The position numbers and the translations under genes were made by a program. The notes under the pieces were generated by a model that had not been told where the DNA came from, did no database searches, and saw only the letters and a list, made by a program, of their open reading frames with translations. From Lunularia cruciata (taxonomy: Eukaryota > Streptophyta > Marchantiopsida > Lunulariales > Lunulariaceae), in NCBI GenBank assembly GCA_948567375.1, contig OX419761.1, forward strand, positions 26,538,501 through 26,602,500: a DNA stretch of 64,000 bases, in the 5' to 3' direction. Below, piece after piece: positions 23,650 through 36,288 of this stretch; the first letter of the stretch is position 1, and each line of letters opens with the position of its first letter.

Positions 23650-23896
23650 GAGTCCAACCTCCTCCTCCCCCTATCCCTAGCAATGATCATGAGGAGTACA
23701 AAGTTGATCATATCCTTGCTCGTTGCCACATCCAACAAGAACGCCACCAACATATGGAGTACAAGGTCCTTTGGAAAGGGTATCCCCTTCATGATGCCAC
23801 ATGGGAACCTCTTTCTCACCTCCAGAATGCACAAACGGCCATCCAAGAGTTTGAAGCTTCAATGGCGACAAGGACGTCACCAACTAGCCGTGGGGG
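23650..23896 (+). pseudogene. Intact-looking chromodomain of family A pol
   Basis: The open frame from 23682 reads EYKVDHILARC, then MEYKVLWKGYP, then ATWEPLSHLQNAQ and a helix (AIQEFEASM). These are the three strands and final helix of a chromodomain, with the aromatic positions Tyr, Trp and Trp kept. In chromoviruses it steers integration to marked chromatin. The frame is open, but it has lost the integrase it was fused to, so it is a remnant. It runs on into the LTR. Confidence 0.8.
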
Positions 23897-23900
23897 AACA
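23888..23900 (+). other. Likely polypurine tract
   Basis: The purine-rich GTGGGGGAACA stretch lies directly before the 3' LTR, where plus-strand DNA priming is expected. Confidence 0.55.
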
Positions 23901-24310
23901 TGTAACAGTATGGAGTTTAGCAACTTAATAAGTAAGGCTAACAAAATAGAGAATAAGCCAAATCAGCCTAGAATATACCAAAAGCATATATGAAGCTTCT
24001 TGGGAAGCTTGTCGACTAGTTAACTTGCGCTCCAAGCAGGTAGCTTCTAGAAGCTTCTAACTAGCTTAGCTTGCATGCCAAGTAGGTGGCTTCTAGAAGA
24101 AAGCTTCTTGAGAAGCTTCCTAGTTAACTTGGCTTGCACTCTAAGAAAGCGGCTCAAGGAAGCTTCTTGAGAAGCTTCTCAAGAGCCTTGTATGCTACCT
24201 ATAAATACCAAAGCCAAAGCTCATGCTAGGCATTCAGATTTTTTACTTATTCAAGTGTCCCAATGTGATTTTCCATTCTCATATTCTCTCCTCTGTCTTG
24301 GTCTGTTACA
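23901..24310 (+). repeat. 3' LTR of family A
   Basis: 410 bases, starting TGTAACAG and ending TGTTACA. TATAAATA is at 24200-24207. A three-unit TTC/GAA/TTC array is at 24045-24057. Confidence 0.92.
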
Positions 24311-24505
24311 CAAATGGTCTGATCAAGGTCCCTATAAAAAATTTTGAAACATCTACTTACTTAGAGGCCATACTTAGATTGGATAGTCAAACTTCTCATA
24401 TTTATATCATTTGTGCCTAGCCTCATTTTACCTATTTTGTCTCTCCCTTGTTTAGCATGATGAGGTCTTCCTCTTCTTCATGTGTTCTACGTGGTCCCCT
24501 TTTTT
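24311..24505 (+). mobile_element. LINE 3' tail, plus strand
   Basis: From 24415 the plus strand reads GCCTAGCCTCATTTTACC, then CATGATGAGGTCTTCC, then CTACGTGGTCCCC. This is a diverged form of the tail whose minus-strand copy ends at 18617. The part before it (24316-24370) matches 18476-18540. Confidence 0.6.
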
Positions 24506-24699
24506 GTACTCGGATATCCTACTTGCCATGGGATAAATTCTTCACTTCAATGCTATAGGGGCTTTGACCTCATTTTGCATGTTAAATTGGTTTGATCCTT
24601 GTTTGGAGTGATTGGTATTCCCATCAATCTTGTTATCCTATGTGCATCACATTTTCTTCCTCTTTTTAGAAAGTCTTGTTTCTCTTGTAAAAAGTACCC

Positions 24700-26030
24700 A
24701 AAACACTAGTCAAAGGAAAACAAACCAAAACGCCAAATAGTATACCCGGAAGGAACACGGAGTACAAGAGCAAAATAAAATGCTGATGAAGAATTGGAGC
24801 CTAAGAAAGGGCTAAAAGCCTATGAGAAAAAAGGGAAAGCCACCAAGGGATAAAAGATATGATTAAACCTACAAAGTCTCTTAAACTGTGTGATATTGAT
24901 CTTCCAAAGTTATGTTCGGTAGATGAGGAAAGAATTGGAGCATGAGGTCATGCAAAAGGGCTAAAAGCCTATGAGAAACAAAGGGCAAGCCACCAGGGGA
25001 TAGAAGAGATAATTTAACTTACAAAGTATCCTACTCCTAAATTGTGTGATATTGATCCTCCAAAGCTATGCCCGCTGGATGAGGAAAAAGGGGCTTAGAC
25101 GTGTCCGGGCCCCTACTACCGCTACACGTAGGTGTAAACCCAATGCCTATAAATGTTTTAGGGTGATAGATACCCTCCAACAAAAGCAAGAGGTGAGCTT
25201 GGTTGGAGAGAATGTTAGTGCTACTCTCTCCTATAGAGATCCTTAGTATATCTCATAAAAAAGCCATCAAAGTGATGATGGAGATGGCCAAAAGTCTCAA
25301 AAGCCAAGGAGACAAAGGTATCAGAAGCATGTTGGAATGTATAATAATTCTCCTTCCTCCTTGCTGCAATGATCATTGCAGCTCCCACCTACATGCTCGC
25401 TCAAGTCAAATACACTAGTAGTAGTGCGTTCATGAACACCACATCAAATAAGGTGTGTTAGCCATCTCTAAATGAGACTATGGTCCTTATACCCCAAGGA
25501 GGAGGTCTTGCTAAGTCCAACTATTGCTAGATCTGCACTTGGGAATGAGTAGATTGTAGGATCTAAGCCATTATATCTCAAATGGCATCATTGACTCTGG
25601 TGGGCTCTCCTCCTATGATACAATGTCAAATATGGATGTTGGAAGTAGAACCCCAAGCACATTAGTCTAAAAACCCTAACAATGTTGGATGTGGTAAGCC
25701 CAATTTCAAATGGATTGCTCTTGTAAACTCTTCCAAAGTGAACTAAAATTTCTCAATCAATGAAGATGCTTGGAGCCAAGCTTCTGCTCCCTTCCCTCCA
25801 TAAGAGAGAATACTAGCTCTATCATGAATAAGCATATTTGTGGGAATGCTAGTAAGGATGTGAGTGTATATGTGCTCACTAATAACCACCTAAGTCTTCC
25901 CAAAATCTAGGAACACAAAGTTAACAAACTAGGGGAATATTATACGTGCAAGGCTTGGCAATAAGTTGGAGGCAAGTCAAAGATATGTTTGGAATGCATA
26001 GGTCCTAGAGTCTACTATCATGATAGGTGC
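24700..26030 (-). pseudogene. LINE C-terminal region and 3' non-coding part, minus strand
   Basis: The segment 25070-26030 aligns in order with 11505-12430: AGGGTGATAGATACCCTCC against AGGGTGACAAAGACCCTCT, the GGCATCAT...GACTCT...GGCTCTCCTCCTATG word, and the CTCAATCAA...GAAG end. The minus-strand protein is too damaged for motifs to be read alone. Position 24690-24770 contains a LINE-tail-like stretch (CCCGGAAGGAACACGGAGT) with the same layout as 3541-3610. It is an old copy of the LINE family, with a duplicated 3' non-coding part. Confidence 0.55.
24784..25080. repeat. Tandem duplication, period about 140-150 bp
   Basis: The words GAATTGGAGC, GGGCTAAAAGCCTATGAGAAA, AAGCCACCA and TTGTGTGATATTGATC occur twice in the same order, in the 3' non-coding part of the LINE. 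Confidence 0.75.
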
Positions 26031-28140
26031 TAGTATAAAAGGATGGCCCTTGTATATAAATCTATCAACCAATCGGAGAGCCCATGCACATAACTATGTT
26101 GTCAATGCAATGGCATCCTACAATATGAGGCCACAACCTCCCATGGTTGCATGAAGTGCTATTTATAGTATCAACCAGTTGTCTAATAACTTTGAGAATT
26201 TACTTGGCCCTAACAGAGTGGAGAAGGTATGTTGTGTATTGTTGTCAAAGGCATGTAAATGTGATAGTAATATCTCTATTTGAAGGAACGTATGTGCCAA
26301 ATAGGATGCTCTAGGATATAACAACTCGTGAGGATGGAGTATGCCACCTTGGTGTTATCTAAGTGGAAGGAGATGCACATGAGCTATGGCCTGAACCAAT
26401 ATATCTGATATAAAAGAATTACAAAACTCATCTTCTCTCATGGAGTTGTCTAGTACCCTTAGATCTCCTATTAGAATCTGGAATCGTGGTGGGAAGACTA
26501 AGGGATTGAGGGTTGTACAAGGATTCCAACCCTTGCATTTACAAGTTTGGACTTGTAAACCTAAGACCTTTAGGCTGAGTGTGAAAGCCAGTACCACTTG
26601 GACTACATCCTCCAAAGGGCTAACTCAAGGCAATGCATTGGCAAAAAGCAAGGAGAAGAGGGAACCCAAAATCAAGCATGTTGGAGGAGAGACAACCATG
26701 TAAAACTCAAAGACCAATCACAAAGGTCCTCTTGCTAGAAAAGAAAGTGGAGCATGGAATAAAGCATGGATAAAAAAAGTTATCCATAAGTTGTAGCTCC
26801 TCATCTAAAAGGTAGTCATGGACAAAAGAAGGAAGGTAATATGTAGATGGCACATGGAGAGTCTCTCAAATTGCTAAATTATTGTTGGAGAAGGATGTTG
26901 AAGGAGAAGGATGTTGAACTAGAAGGGGATAGAGCCTAGACTACCCAAAAATACTTGCCTACTTGACCTAGCATCAAGGATCAATGAAAGAAACAATGCA
27001 ATGGAGGTGGTGCATGGGGCTGTGAAAGACTTTGTGATCTGTATGGTATGGAGAGTCTCTCAAATTGCTAAATTATTGTTGGAGAAGGATGTTGAAGGAG
27101 AAGGATGTTGAACTGGAAGGTGATAGAGCCTAGACTACCCAACAATATTGCCTACTTGACCTAGCATCAAGGATCAATGAAAGCAACAATGCAATGGAGG
27201 TGGTGCATGGGGCTGTGAAAGACTTTGTGATCTGTATGGTTGTTGCTTGGGCTCAAATGGTGTACTCTTCTTGTAAAGTTCTCTTGCAGAAACCAATGAA
27301 TCTTGGAAGTGGTCTCACGATGTCTCGATCCACTCCCATGGGAGAGAAGTACTGTCCATTGGGGGAAAAGGGCTAATAGGATCCAAGTAGTGACATCTTG
27401 GTCTTGGTTGTCCACCAAGATAGCTCATAATAGTAGCAAGAGCATGGAGCACATGAGTTGGCATAGGGGTATGGGAATCTGAGTATACATCCAAGGGCTT
27501 GGTAACCTTGGAAGAAAAGCATGAAGGATCTAGTGAGTGTAACCAAGCATATAGTCTAATGGTGTTTGAATAGAGAACAAGAGTACAAAGAGAGTTTGAG
27601 GGAGTGGGCTGAGAAGTGTACATAGGCATCTAGCTTGCTCTCAATATTGTGCTAGCCCAATCCTTACCCATGGACAATCAAGATAACACTATGGAGGTAG
27701 TTGGTGTGCCGGATATATGGAGTTGCTAAGGGTGAGGTGAGGGGGAGGATCTGGCCCTATAGTGTTCATAGGTCTATAGTATTGGGAGGGATTTGGTCCT
27801 ATGCTAGTGGGGGGTTTGTAGAGCTATTGGGAGGCGGCAGTATGTAGTGCTAGGAGAAGGGGTTGAGAAACAGGTGAGGCAAGAGATGGGGATCCTCCAT
27901 GGATAAATCAACTTAGAGAGGTCCCGGCCTGGGGATTGCGGAGGATGTGAGAGGAAAATGGAAGTGGATAAATCTTGAAGAACTTGAACCACTCTAGGGG
28001 TATGCTGAAAGAGGCAAAATGGTGGTGCACTTGTGCACGATGCTCGGTGTGCATAGTATATTCCATTGTCTATTTTTCAAAAGACACGGACTATTTTAAA
28101 GGATATACTGGTGATGTGATCTCCGCGGGCCCTAATTGAA
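26031..28140. other. Unassigned stretch
   Basis: Open frames of 60-104 codons occur on both strands with no recognised domain. The longest, 27315-27629 on the minus strand, is rich in Ser, Pro and Thr. A recent 194-bp duplication lies within it. It probably belongs to decayed repeats, but I cannot name one. Confidence 0.35.
26854..27240. repeat. Recent 194-bp tandem duplication
   Basis: Units 26854-27047 and 27048-27240 differ at only about six positions and one length change. Each unit contains the 16-mer GGAGAAGGATGTTGAA twice in a row. Confidence 0.92.
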
Positions 28141-30555
28141 CTATTATTGAGTCCTTGAAGGAAAGCTTCGCTCATTCTCGTATAAAGTATGAAGTTTTGG
28201 AACTAAACAGGTCAAATGATCACCACTGTCTCTCATTATTTTTATTGTACAAATCAACAAAGATGCAAGAACACGTTGAATCTTTTGAATCTTTTGAATC
28301 TTTATATTACTAACAGGCTGAGCCATGTCTATTATAATCAACTCCTCTTAGGTTTTTCATTAGATTTAGTTTCGAAAGGTTGTAAGTGGAAGATTTTAAA
28401 CTCTAGATACAGTGTCTCTTACTTACCCTAAACCCTAAATCTAAATCTTTTTATTCCAATATCCTAAACCGGGCAGGCTCTTTACTGGCATGTTTATTTC
28501 AAGCGGTATGGCGAAGCCACGTGCATCAGCTAGTTTGGTACTCTTAGCAAATAGTACCAACATTAAACCGTGAGACGGCCCTTCAAATTCCGTTAAACCT
28601 CCATGGACTGGCAGTTTCAGCCACCCTCGTGATACTCCCAAAGATAATAGTCATGAGTAGAGCTTTTCTCTAGCTCATTTTGCAAGTATTATCCCCTTAC
28701 TCCTTGACACTTGGACGACTCCACCTTCTTACGGTGAGGTTTTCTTAGTCAAACTGGCTTTCCCAGTGAAGAAGTTGAGTGCATCCTAGGCCGTTCCCAG
28801 CCACTTCCTTTGGCTGTTTCACATTTGGCAATGTCAAGGAAACTCACGCCTAGTGGAACGAATTTTCAACCAGGCGTGACGAATGTTTACAATGTAGACA
28901 TATAGAGGCCTTTCGGCATCTTTGAACCAGTCCTGCAATCAGCAGGTATGTCAAGAACACGCGTCCTTGCGAACTTCATGCATATTATAGCAACCAAAAG
29001 GTTGCCTCACAGAATATTCCAGTGTGATTCTGACTTAGTTGTGCGTGGCAACATAAATATTAGATATGAACAGACAAGTTCCACTCAGTCTCAGTCTAGA
29101 AACTCGAGAAAATCGCCACCATCATCTCCTCGTTGAATAAGCACGGTGAACAGATCATATTTCATTTCTCCAAGCCGTGTCTTGAAACTATTCCTCCTGA
29201 CTGACGTCTGGAGATTTGGCTGGTTGTGTAGAAATCGTAGACTACCAACCTGACCTATATTTTAAAAAATCAGAAGGGTGGCATCTCGTCTCCTATTTTT
29301 TCGCCGGGGGAAGTCACAACTACTTCGGGCAAGTTGGCATCGACAACTTGCCATTCTTAAGAGTCAAAGTACTTGAGGTTTATTGTAAACGAATACAGAA
29401 GCATTTCAACAATAATGTCTATTCACATGACTTCAGCAATTTTAACGGCTGGCTGCTCTATTAGTGCTATGCTCCAATTCAGTGACTTTTTTTACCCAGT
29501 CTTGACGCTGTTTCAAGAATTTGCTGTCCATATAGTTGGGATCGGTGCCTAAGGCTCCACCATGATTAGATCCTTGAGAGGAAAGTCAGCAGATGGTTGT
29601 AGAAAATCATCGATCGTACAGATTATATTTGGACTGAATCGACAAATGATTAGATCCGCGAAGGCGACGCCACACCTGCTTATAGAGACAGGAGCATAGA
29701 ACATATAAAGTTACTATATTCATCAGAGATGAGGAAGATTTGCCCTTGGCGATTGAACAAGTTTAGTGCTGGGACATTTCATGCTTTAATCCTTTAAACT
29801 CAGGTCAGTTAGATGTGGTCTCTCAATAACATAACACCTTTCGATTGTTCTTTTCTCTTTGCGGAGCCCATAAATAGTGAACTTTCGGTTATCATCATTC
29901 GCACATTAATGGATGGCGTCATACTGTTCGCTATGTACTGTACCTCCCAGGTGTAAAGGCCAGCTCCAACAACTATTATTGCTGGTCGCTCCTCACTTTT
30001 GAGATTGATATAGAACCGGGGAAGGCGCCTTGAATGGCTTTGATTTTCATCTTTTGAGTGTACCTAGTAAAGTAAGCTTTTCCTGGATGTCGAACCCCGC
30101 CATACTCATGTTCTAACCAGGAGAGTAGGGGTGTTGAATTCTGCCCTTGCCCATGTCTCTAGCCTTAACCTAACATCTTCTAACCAATTCGCACCAATTT
30201 GAAGGGTGAACTAGGAGGTACCATCTAACAAAGGTTATGGATCTCTGTCCATAGTGGTAAACCTACTTTTTCTTGCATTGATTGCTCGATGTAAGTTTTT
30301 GAGGAAAGATTACAAAAAAAAGATTTAGAAAATTTCATGTTTAGCATACAACTACATCAGATGTCGATTTAGTCATCATATCTTGTCATCCCATTCTTTA
30401 AACCATTCCATGACATGAGATCAGAAACCCCCTATCGTAATTTCTGTATCCATGTTGTAAATCACACCTTAACTTGATTCTAGTCGGCTTTTACTCTAGA
30501 TGAGGGAGTATCATTCTCACACACATGCTCATTTGGAGTTTTTGTTAGGTTCCCT
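28141..30555. other. No gene seen
   Basis: Only short open frames without recognisable content. A triple TTGAATCTT repeat lies at 28276-28302. Confidence 0.45.
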
Positions 30556-30622
30556 TTACATGGTCTAACTTGCAAGATAAAGAAAAGTTAGACCATGTAA
30601 TTTGGGGGGGGGGGGGGGGGGG
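30556..30622. repeat. Perfect 16-bp hairpin followed by a 19-base G run
   Basis: Arms TTACATGGTCTAACTT (30556-30571) and AAGTTAGACCATGTAA (30585-30600) have a 13-base loop. Three T bases follow, then 19 G bases (30604-30622). Confidence 0.9.
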
Positions 30623-32670
30623 AGACCTAAAGTAGACCTACTCTACTCATGCTAATCTAGATTGAGCAATACTCAATCCATTAATTTTTATTTGTTCTAT
30701 ACTTACACCAGTCAAACTATGTATTTGATATAAAGTTTTGGTATTGGTATTTCAGACGGCATAGAGTCTACAGCACGTGACCGTGGATTCAGCACTAGGG
30801 GGCTTGTCATGGTCATAAGGTGCCTTTAGTAAAGAATTCAGTAACTGTCAAGCTTAGTAAGACAAATCAGAACTATTAGAAACTAGTTTACTTTGGAAAG
30901 CAATCTGAGATTATGTTCTGTAAATATTATTATTTTTAAGTTTGAGACTGAATATATGAAATTTCATTTTATTTGATCCCCAACTCTTCTATATCCAATA
31001 CAGGTTTAAATTCGACTGGATTTTGTTCATGCTCCACGTAATCTTCTAGTACATACAAATTATTCAACTCCTCCAAGAACCTTAGCTTCGAGTTAATGTA
31101 AATATATATAATCTTAGAAATGGGGTAGCATTAAGAACAGGTGTATGCATCGAAAGATGTCAATCCTAATAGCACGAAGTTTCAGAGCAAAACTGGAAGT
31201 TCGAAAAGGATGAAAACCAATGATAGTCAAGATTAAATGGCCAGTTCCTTGGAATCATCAAGAGGTATGATTCATGTAGAAAACTTTAGTGGCTTAATTA
31301 TGACCGGTGAATTTCCTTTTAGACAATTAAGCTTGAGGTTTCGGGTCCCCACAAAAGCTTCACGGAATCATCGATTCTAGATCATGCTCCCAACCTTTTT
31401 GGACTTTCTAAGCGCAGGGATGGGTTCCTGGTCCACGCATCGCATCTTCTTGCTTTCGTAAAGTATTCGGTTTGACAAGTTTTCTCCTCGCGAATTTAGT
31501 CAACATACACCATATATTTGTGCCGACATCCACATATCCGGCTCTTTGAGGATCGTTTCGATTTTTCAATTTGATTCTCCTAGTACTTTTTTAAGCTTCT
31601 ATCCATAATTTAGATGTGAGCTTGTCCATCGAGTAACATAGTGGTACTCGCTGTGAGTGAGTGCATTATTCTTTGCGTGAGATTCTAGGTGATGAAAAGC
31701 TGCTAAGATGTGGTATGCCCTTGCACGACTGGAGATCGGTAGCTTGTCTTGATTCGATTGTTAGAGTTGTTTTTCTACTAACTCAATCAGGAGTTAGAAG
31801 TAGTTGCCTTAGGGCACTAACATCATCGAAGGAAATAAGTAACAGTCAGTGAACTCGTTGAACCCACCATATTTGCTTAGAGAATCCGGTGACCAAACTT
31901 ATCTGGAGACCGATCAGCAACTCTTTTGTTGCAGGAATGACAAAGGAGAATGAACGTTATGCTTTTTACTCCAAAACAAACTAATGTTTTCAAAAGAATC
32001 AATTATTGAACTCGACATTGTAATATCCCATCACCGTTAAGCACCCTTACCTCGAATGTTGATGAAATTGCTTCTGCCAACTTCTATCGCGGTCTCGATC
32101 TCGGCTTTCATTATTCCGGTGGGAAAGGAATGGGGAACGATGCGAGGATCCATTCTTTACAAAGTGCAATTGGGACCAAGAAAGTCAAGACGCACATACA
32201 AGAATTTAATGCATGAGATTGTCATAATCGGTACGAATGCTAAATCAAAACTACGAAAGCTGCAGCTCCGATGCTTTCAGTTATCGAGACATGCTGTCAC
32301 GTTTCTACCTCGACTTCTTTTTGTTTCCTCGTCCACTCATTGTCATTGTAGCTTGTACCTTGTCAACCGCCTTAGGATTTCCAGGAAGTGGCACGTTTCG
32401 ACAAACACCAGACATGGCAACATGGCCCTGAGAATTTACCTGATCTCATAATATTTGATGGGAAAAAAGAATTCTGCTTACCAATGAGGTTTGACATCTA
32501 TTGAAGTTTGGAATAGTAAGTCAAATAATCGTGTGCAACTATGACGAGAAAGAGAAGAAAAGTGAGGTTTGTGATCGAGTGCTACCGTCCAAGCACTCGG
32601 TCTGACTCCTTCAGCAGACATGTGTCACACTGCCACTCCCTAATCCGTTTTAGGAGATCTAAAGTAATTA
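30623..32670. other. No gene seen
   Basis: No supported coding or RNA feature. The 131-codon frame at 32056-32451 has no recognised motif. Confidence 0.45.
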
Positions 32671-32790
32671 GGACGACCGCGTAGAAAAAGAGAAGAATGG
32701 GAAGACTCATCAAGATGAAAAAGGTAAAATGGGGCTAAGCCCCAATAGAGTCTATATGAGAAATCTGCCCCATTACACCTAAGATCTAAA
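32671..32790 (-). mobile_element. LINE 3' tail, minus strand
   Basis: The plus strand shows GACGACCGCGTAGAAAAAG, then GGGAAGACTCATCAAG, then GGTAAAATGGGGCTAAGCCC and a TTACACCTAAGAT end. This matches 18617-18760 with small gaps. The coding part is not present beyond it. Confidence 0.7.
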
Positions 32791-34919
32791 GTACGCACAT
32801 GCCATCGATTGCAACACAATGCTTGAATTTAGAGTTATTATAGATGCTTTCATTTGTCACCTGGTTGTGGGTACAGGAAACATTCCGATAATAAACGATA
32901 ACTATTTTGTTGTGACTACTCCTCGCCCTTCCAGAAACTGCCAGGAAGAGCAGCATGCTATTCGTCTCCACCATATTTTTGATTCCTGAGTTCTTGACTG
33001 CACTTGTACAATAACGAGTGTGGAAATACGTGTAGGAGGCAGTAAGGATAGTGGAAGTTAGTGAAGGGTTGCAGGTTTCCTGGTAAGTGTGTGTCATTGG
33101 TTGCCCACCATCAACCCGCGTTGATCAACATGAAATTCCAGTGGTCACTATCTATCGGCGGCTGAGAAGATTATATATTCCTTCGTGATGCTCGGACCTT
33201 ATCCTTGTTTAATATGGCAATTCGTCAACTTCAGCACACAACTTAGTGCCTTTTACCAAGTTGTGCAAAAGTTTCAAGTGCATGCAAGTTATTTATGTGA
33301 TCTGACTGCATCAAGTGTTATTCTTATCCCACCGACTGCTCTCCAGGAGAATCAATGCGAGCGATCCAACACCTTCTTAATAATTATACTGCACAACTGC
33401 TGCGTATTCATAATCAAATTTGTAAAATTGAGCAAAACGCAAACATTAGCACGTCGTTCAAAAACGGACTTCGTCAAAGTGGGACTCCAGGAGAAAACGA
33501 ATGGTGTTCTAAAGTTCAAAACTTACTGTCCCTCTCATCGAGCTCGTCAGTCTCGAACTGCCACGCGGCTCTCGAAACAAGTCTCGTGGCAACTGTTACT
33601 GGAGTACAGCCCGGCGATCTTATTGGGCATCCCCTTTCATGCTTCCAATCCAAGTTCAAAAATTTCTGATAAAATCATCGAATGATGATGGCCAAATGAG
33701 ATATGTTGCATAGCATGGTATCCAACTGGCTCAGTTCGCGTCCCGATGACATACTGTCAAATTTTGTCGTCGCATCAAGAGAAGTCCCATTGCTGTACGT
33801 CATCGAATTTTATTTCTACTGCTGATAACCTTGCACTTGCACCTCAACCACGTATACTTGATTCGTATAGACTCCATCAATTGGAACGGGCTTATGGTGC
33901 TTCTCCAGGTCAAATCTTCCAATGTATTCTAGGTAGAGTTGCGACTCGCGACTACCTGCATGTATTGTACTGTAGGTAACTGTGCATTACTTTCGTTCAC
34001 TTGTACCAGAGCTGCTGATTCTCTCACTTTAAGGGCCAAAAGTGCTTTTTCAAAGAGAAGTGCCTATTAAAATACAAATGTGTGGATGATTCTCAAAAGA
34101 AACAGAGAAGCCTGATCTTGATAACGATCATCTTACAATAATGATCTGATCAAATAATCGGAATATGTATCAAGACTCTCGGTAAGAATAATTATGCAGT
34201 AGTTCACTTCAGTAACTATAATACGGATCTATCGTTTGTATCCTCATTCTCCCTAATTGCTTAGAGCTTTTGCAAAAATTACCAAAAAATACCAAGTATC
34301 TTAAGCCTATATTCCTTTATTAGGTGAAGAATTTATATTTGGTCATTGCCGACTAACAACCTCCACACTAATTTGGTTTAACTAGATACTGTATGCATGA
34401 TAAATAGAATATAACTTGTTTTGGTAATTGAGGAATGCGTGGGAAATTCCTATTTGAGTGTTAGCTGATTTTCAGCTAACACTCTCATGTCAGCTTTCGA
34501 TTTGCTTTGTAATTTTGCTGTCGCTAAGTGAAGGTGATGTGTCCATCAGGAAGTAAATTCTGTGGAAGGACAGTAACAAACTACGGTGTGGGTTCTCAAT
34601 GTCAAATCCAAGATCTTATTAGCAATGAAGTCTTACAAAGCTCAATTTAGTTGTTTAATCTGGCAATCCAATATATTAGAGGATTTCCTACTCTTGCCAA
34701 AGGTAGACTCACCAACCAATTACCCAATGCTGTGGAAAAAAAAATTTATATTTTCCGGCCTTGTGAAATCGTAAAAGGTTATGCGAGAGTAGCCCACTTC
34801 AGATTTTTCGGAAATGTTCTGGGACATCTTTTAGAGACGACCATAGACACTGGAATTGAACCAAGGTCATAAATTCAGTTACAGAAATTTCTGAAAAGTC
34901 AGCAAAGTAATTAACAAAG
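32791..34919. other. No gene seen
   Basis: A 166-codon frame at 33185-33685 and smaller ones have no recognised motif. A hairpin lies at 34456-34484. Confidence 0.4.
34456..34484. repeat. Perfect 13-bp hairpin
   Basis: GAGTGTTAGCTGA and TCAGCTAACACTC flank a TTT loop. Confidence 0.9.
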
Positions 34920-36207
34920 GAAGATGACATTTAAGTGAACTAATATCAATCATATTTACAAGTCACCTTGTTACACACCCGATAATATTTTACGAGACCA
35001 CACTTAAAACAATTTATAATATCACTACTACAAATTTCCATATGTGCAGTTTAAAACCCTCTATTGAGACTCAAATGGAAAGAGCTTCGTCACTTAATGA
35101 TTCAGTAAGAGATGCAGTGGGAGAAGAAGTTTTTATGTGGAATATATGAGATCGGTAATGATATTCATAAACTCGTCTGCCCTCGGTCTTCCTGTTGGTA
35201 CTCACAGCAGGCTCTTCATCTTCATTATTGCTATCACCATTAGCGCAGACCAGTCTTTTCGTTCGACCTTTCAATAAAGCTTCTAAATCAATCTCACGAA
35301 GTTAAATTTGATTGATTGGCAAAACTTCTATTGGCAATTTTTGTTGTTTGTATATACCTTTGATATCTTGTCAACATAATAAGTTTGTTATCTTTATGTC
35401 CACATATGGTAAAGGCGCACATAAAATCAGAGAAGAAGACTAGAAAACCCCCTCTCTCATACAAGGAAAAGATCTAAGATGAGATAATCACGTTAAAACT
35501 CAATAGCAAAAATAATTTGTTGCATCTAACCCGTCAGAAGTACATATATCATTCAATCTATAAACAAATAAATTATCTCAAAATGCATTGTGATTCATCT
35601 CGATATGATTGCTTTCTTTAAGTCACATTATTAAATTATCTTTCTTGCTCTAACGTTAAGTTACCTTTCCCGCTATTATTAAAGCTTGAAATCTCCATAG
35701 TTTAACAATAACTTAATCTCCATAAGATATGTGACTAGGTGAGAAATGCAGGTTTAAGTGAATTAGCTATTGAAGTCAAAGTCATCCATAATGATTTTAA
35801 TAGAAAATAGTGGATAATAATGTTATCTGCCTTGGAATATTGATCCCTTTAAGAGAGAAAAGATCTTCTCTAGCCAAAAGAAAGTAGAGCGTAAACATTG
35901 TAGCGTAAGAACCTTTAGGTTGAAATATATTTCGTTCCATTTATTATTTACGCTAAGAAGCTATCATAATGAGTATACTATTGAAGTTTGGAGTTGAGAT
36001 GGGTTAGAAATCCGCACTTCTGAGTTAACAAGACAACACCATATTATAATTATTGTAAAGGTAGGAATTCTACTACTAAAATTTTTCTAGCTGCGAAACG
36101 TATACGCAGATTGGTATTCCAAAATCATCCCAAATAATATTCTATTGACTAACTATAAGATCTTCAATATCATATATTGAAAATATATGGGGTAATTCGA
36201 CTGAAAG

Positions 36208-36288
<81 letters not shown>

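Larger units (their letters stand above)
19379..24310 (+). mobile_element. Ty3/gypsy chromovirus-type retrotransposon, family A, decayed
   Basis: This 4,932-base element is bounded by LTRs that begin TGTAACAG and end TTACA, and flanked by a 5-bp target duplication CAAAT (19374-19378 and 24311-24315). Inside, in order, are a primer-binding site, gag, protease, a 20-aa repeat linker, reverse transcriptase, RNase H and a chromodomain. The integrase is missing: the interval 22888-23625 is an antisense LTR of another family. Gag and pol carry several stops and frame shifts, so it cannot act alone. The LTRs look about 90% identical by eye, which points to an old insertion. It sits within LINE sequence. 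Confidence 0.92.

Noticed and set aside
19379-24310. Endogenous virus (with envelope gene)
   Set aside because: No envelope-like frame between the chromodomain and the 3' LTR; it is an ordinary Ty3/gypsy retrotransposon.
32056-32451. 131-codon plus-strand frame
   Set aside because: No domain or repeat match; likely chance in sequence with even base content.
33185-33685. 166-codon plus-strand frame
   Set aside because: No recognisable motif, and overlapping frames of similar length on the same strand suggest chance.
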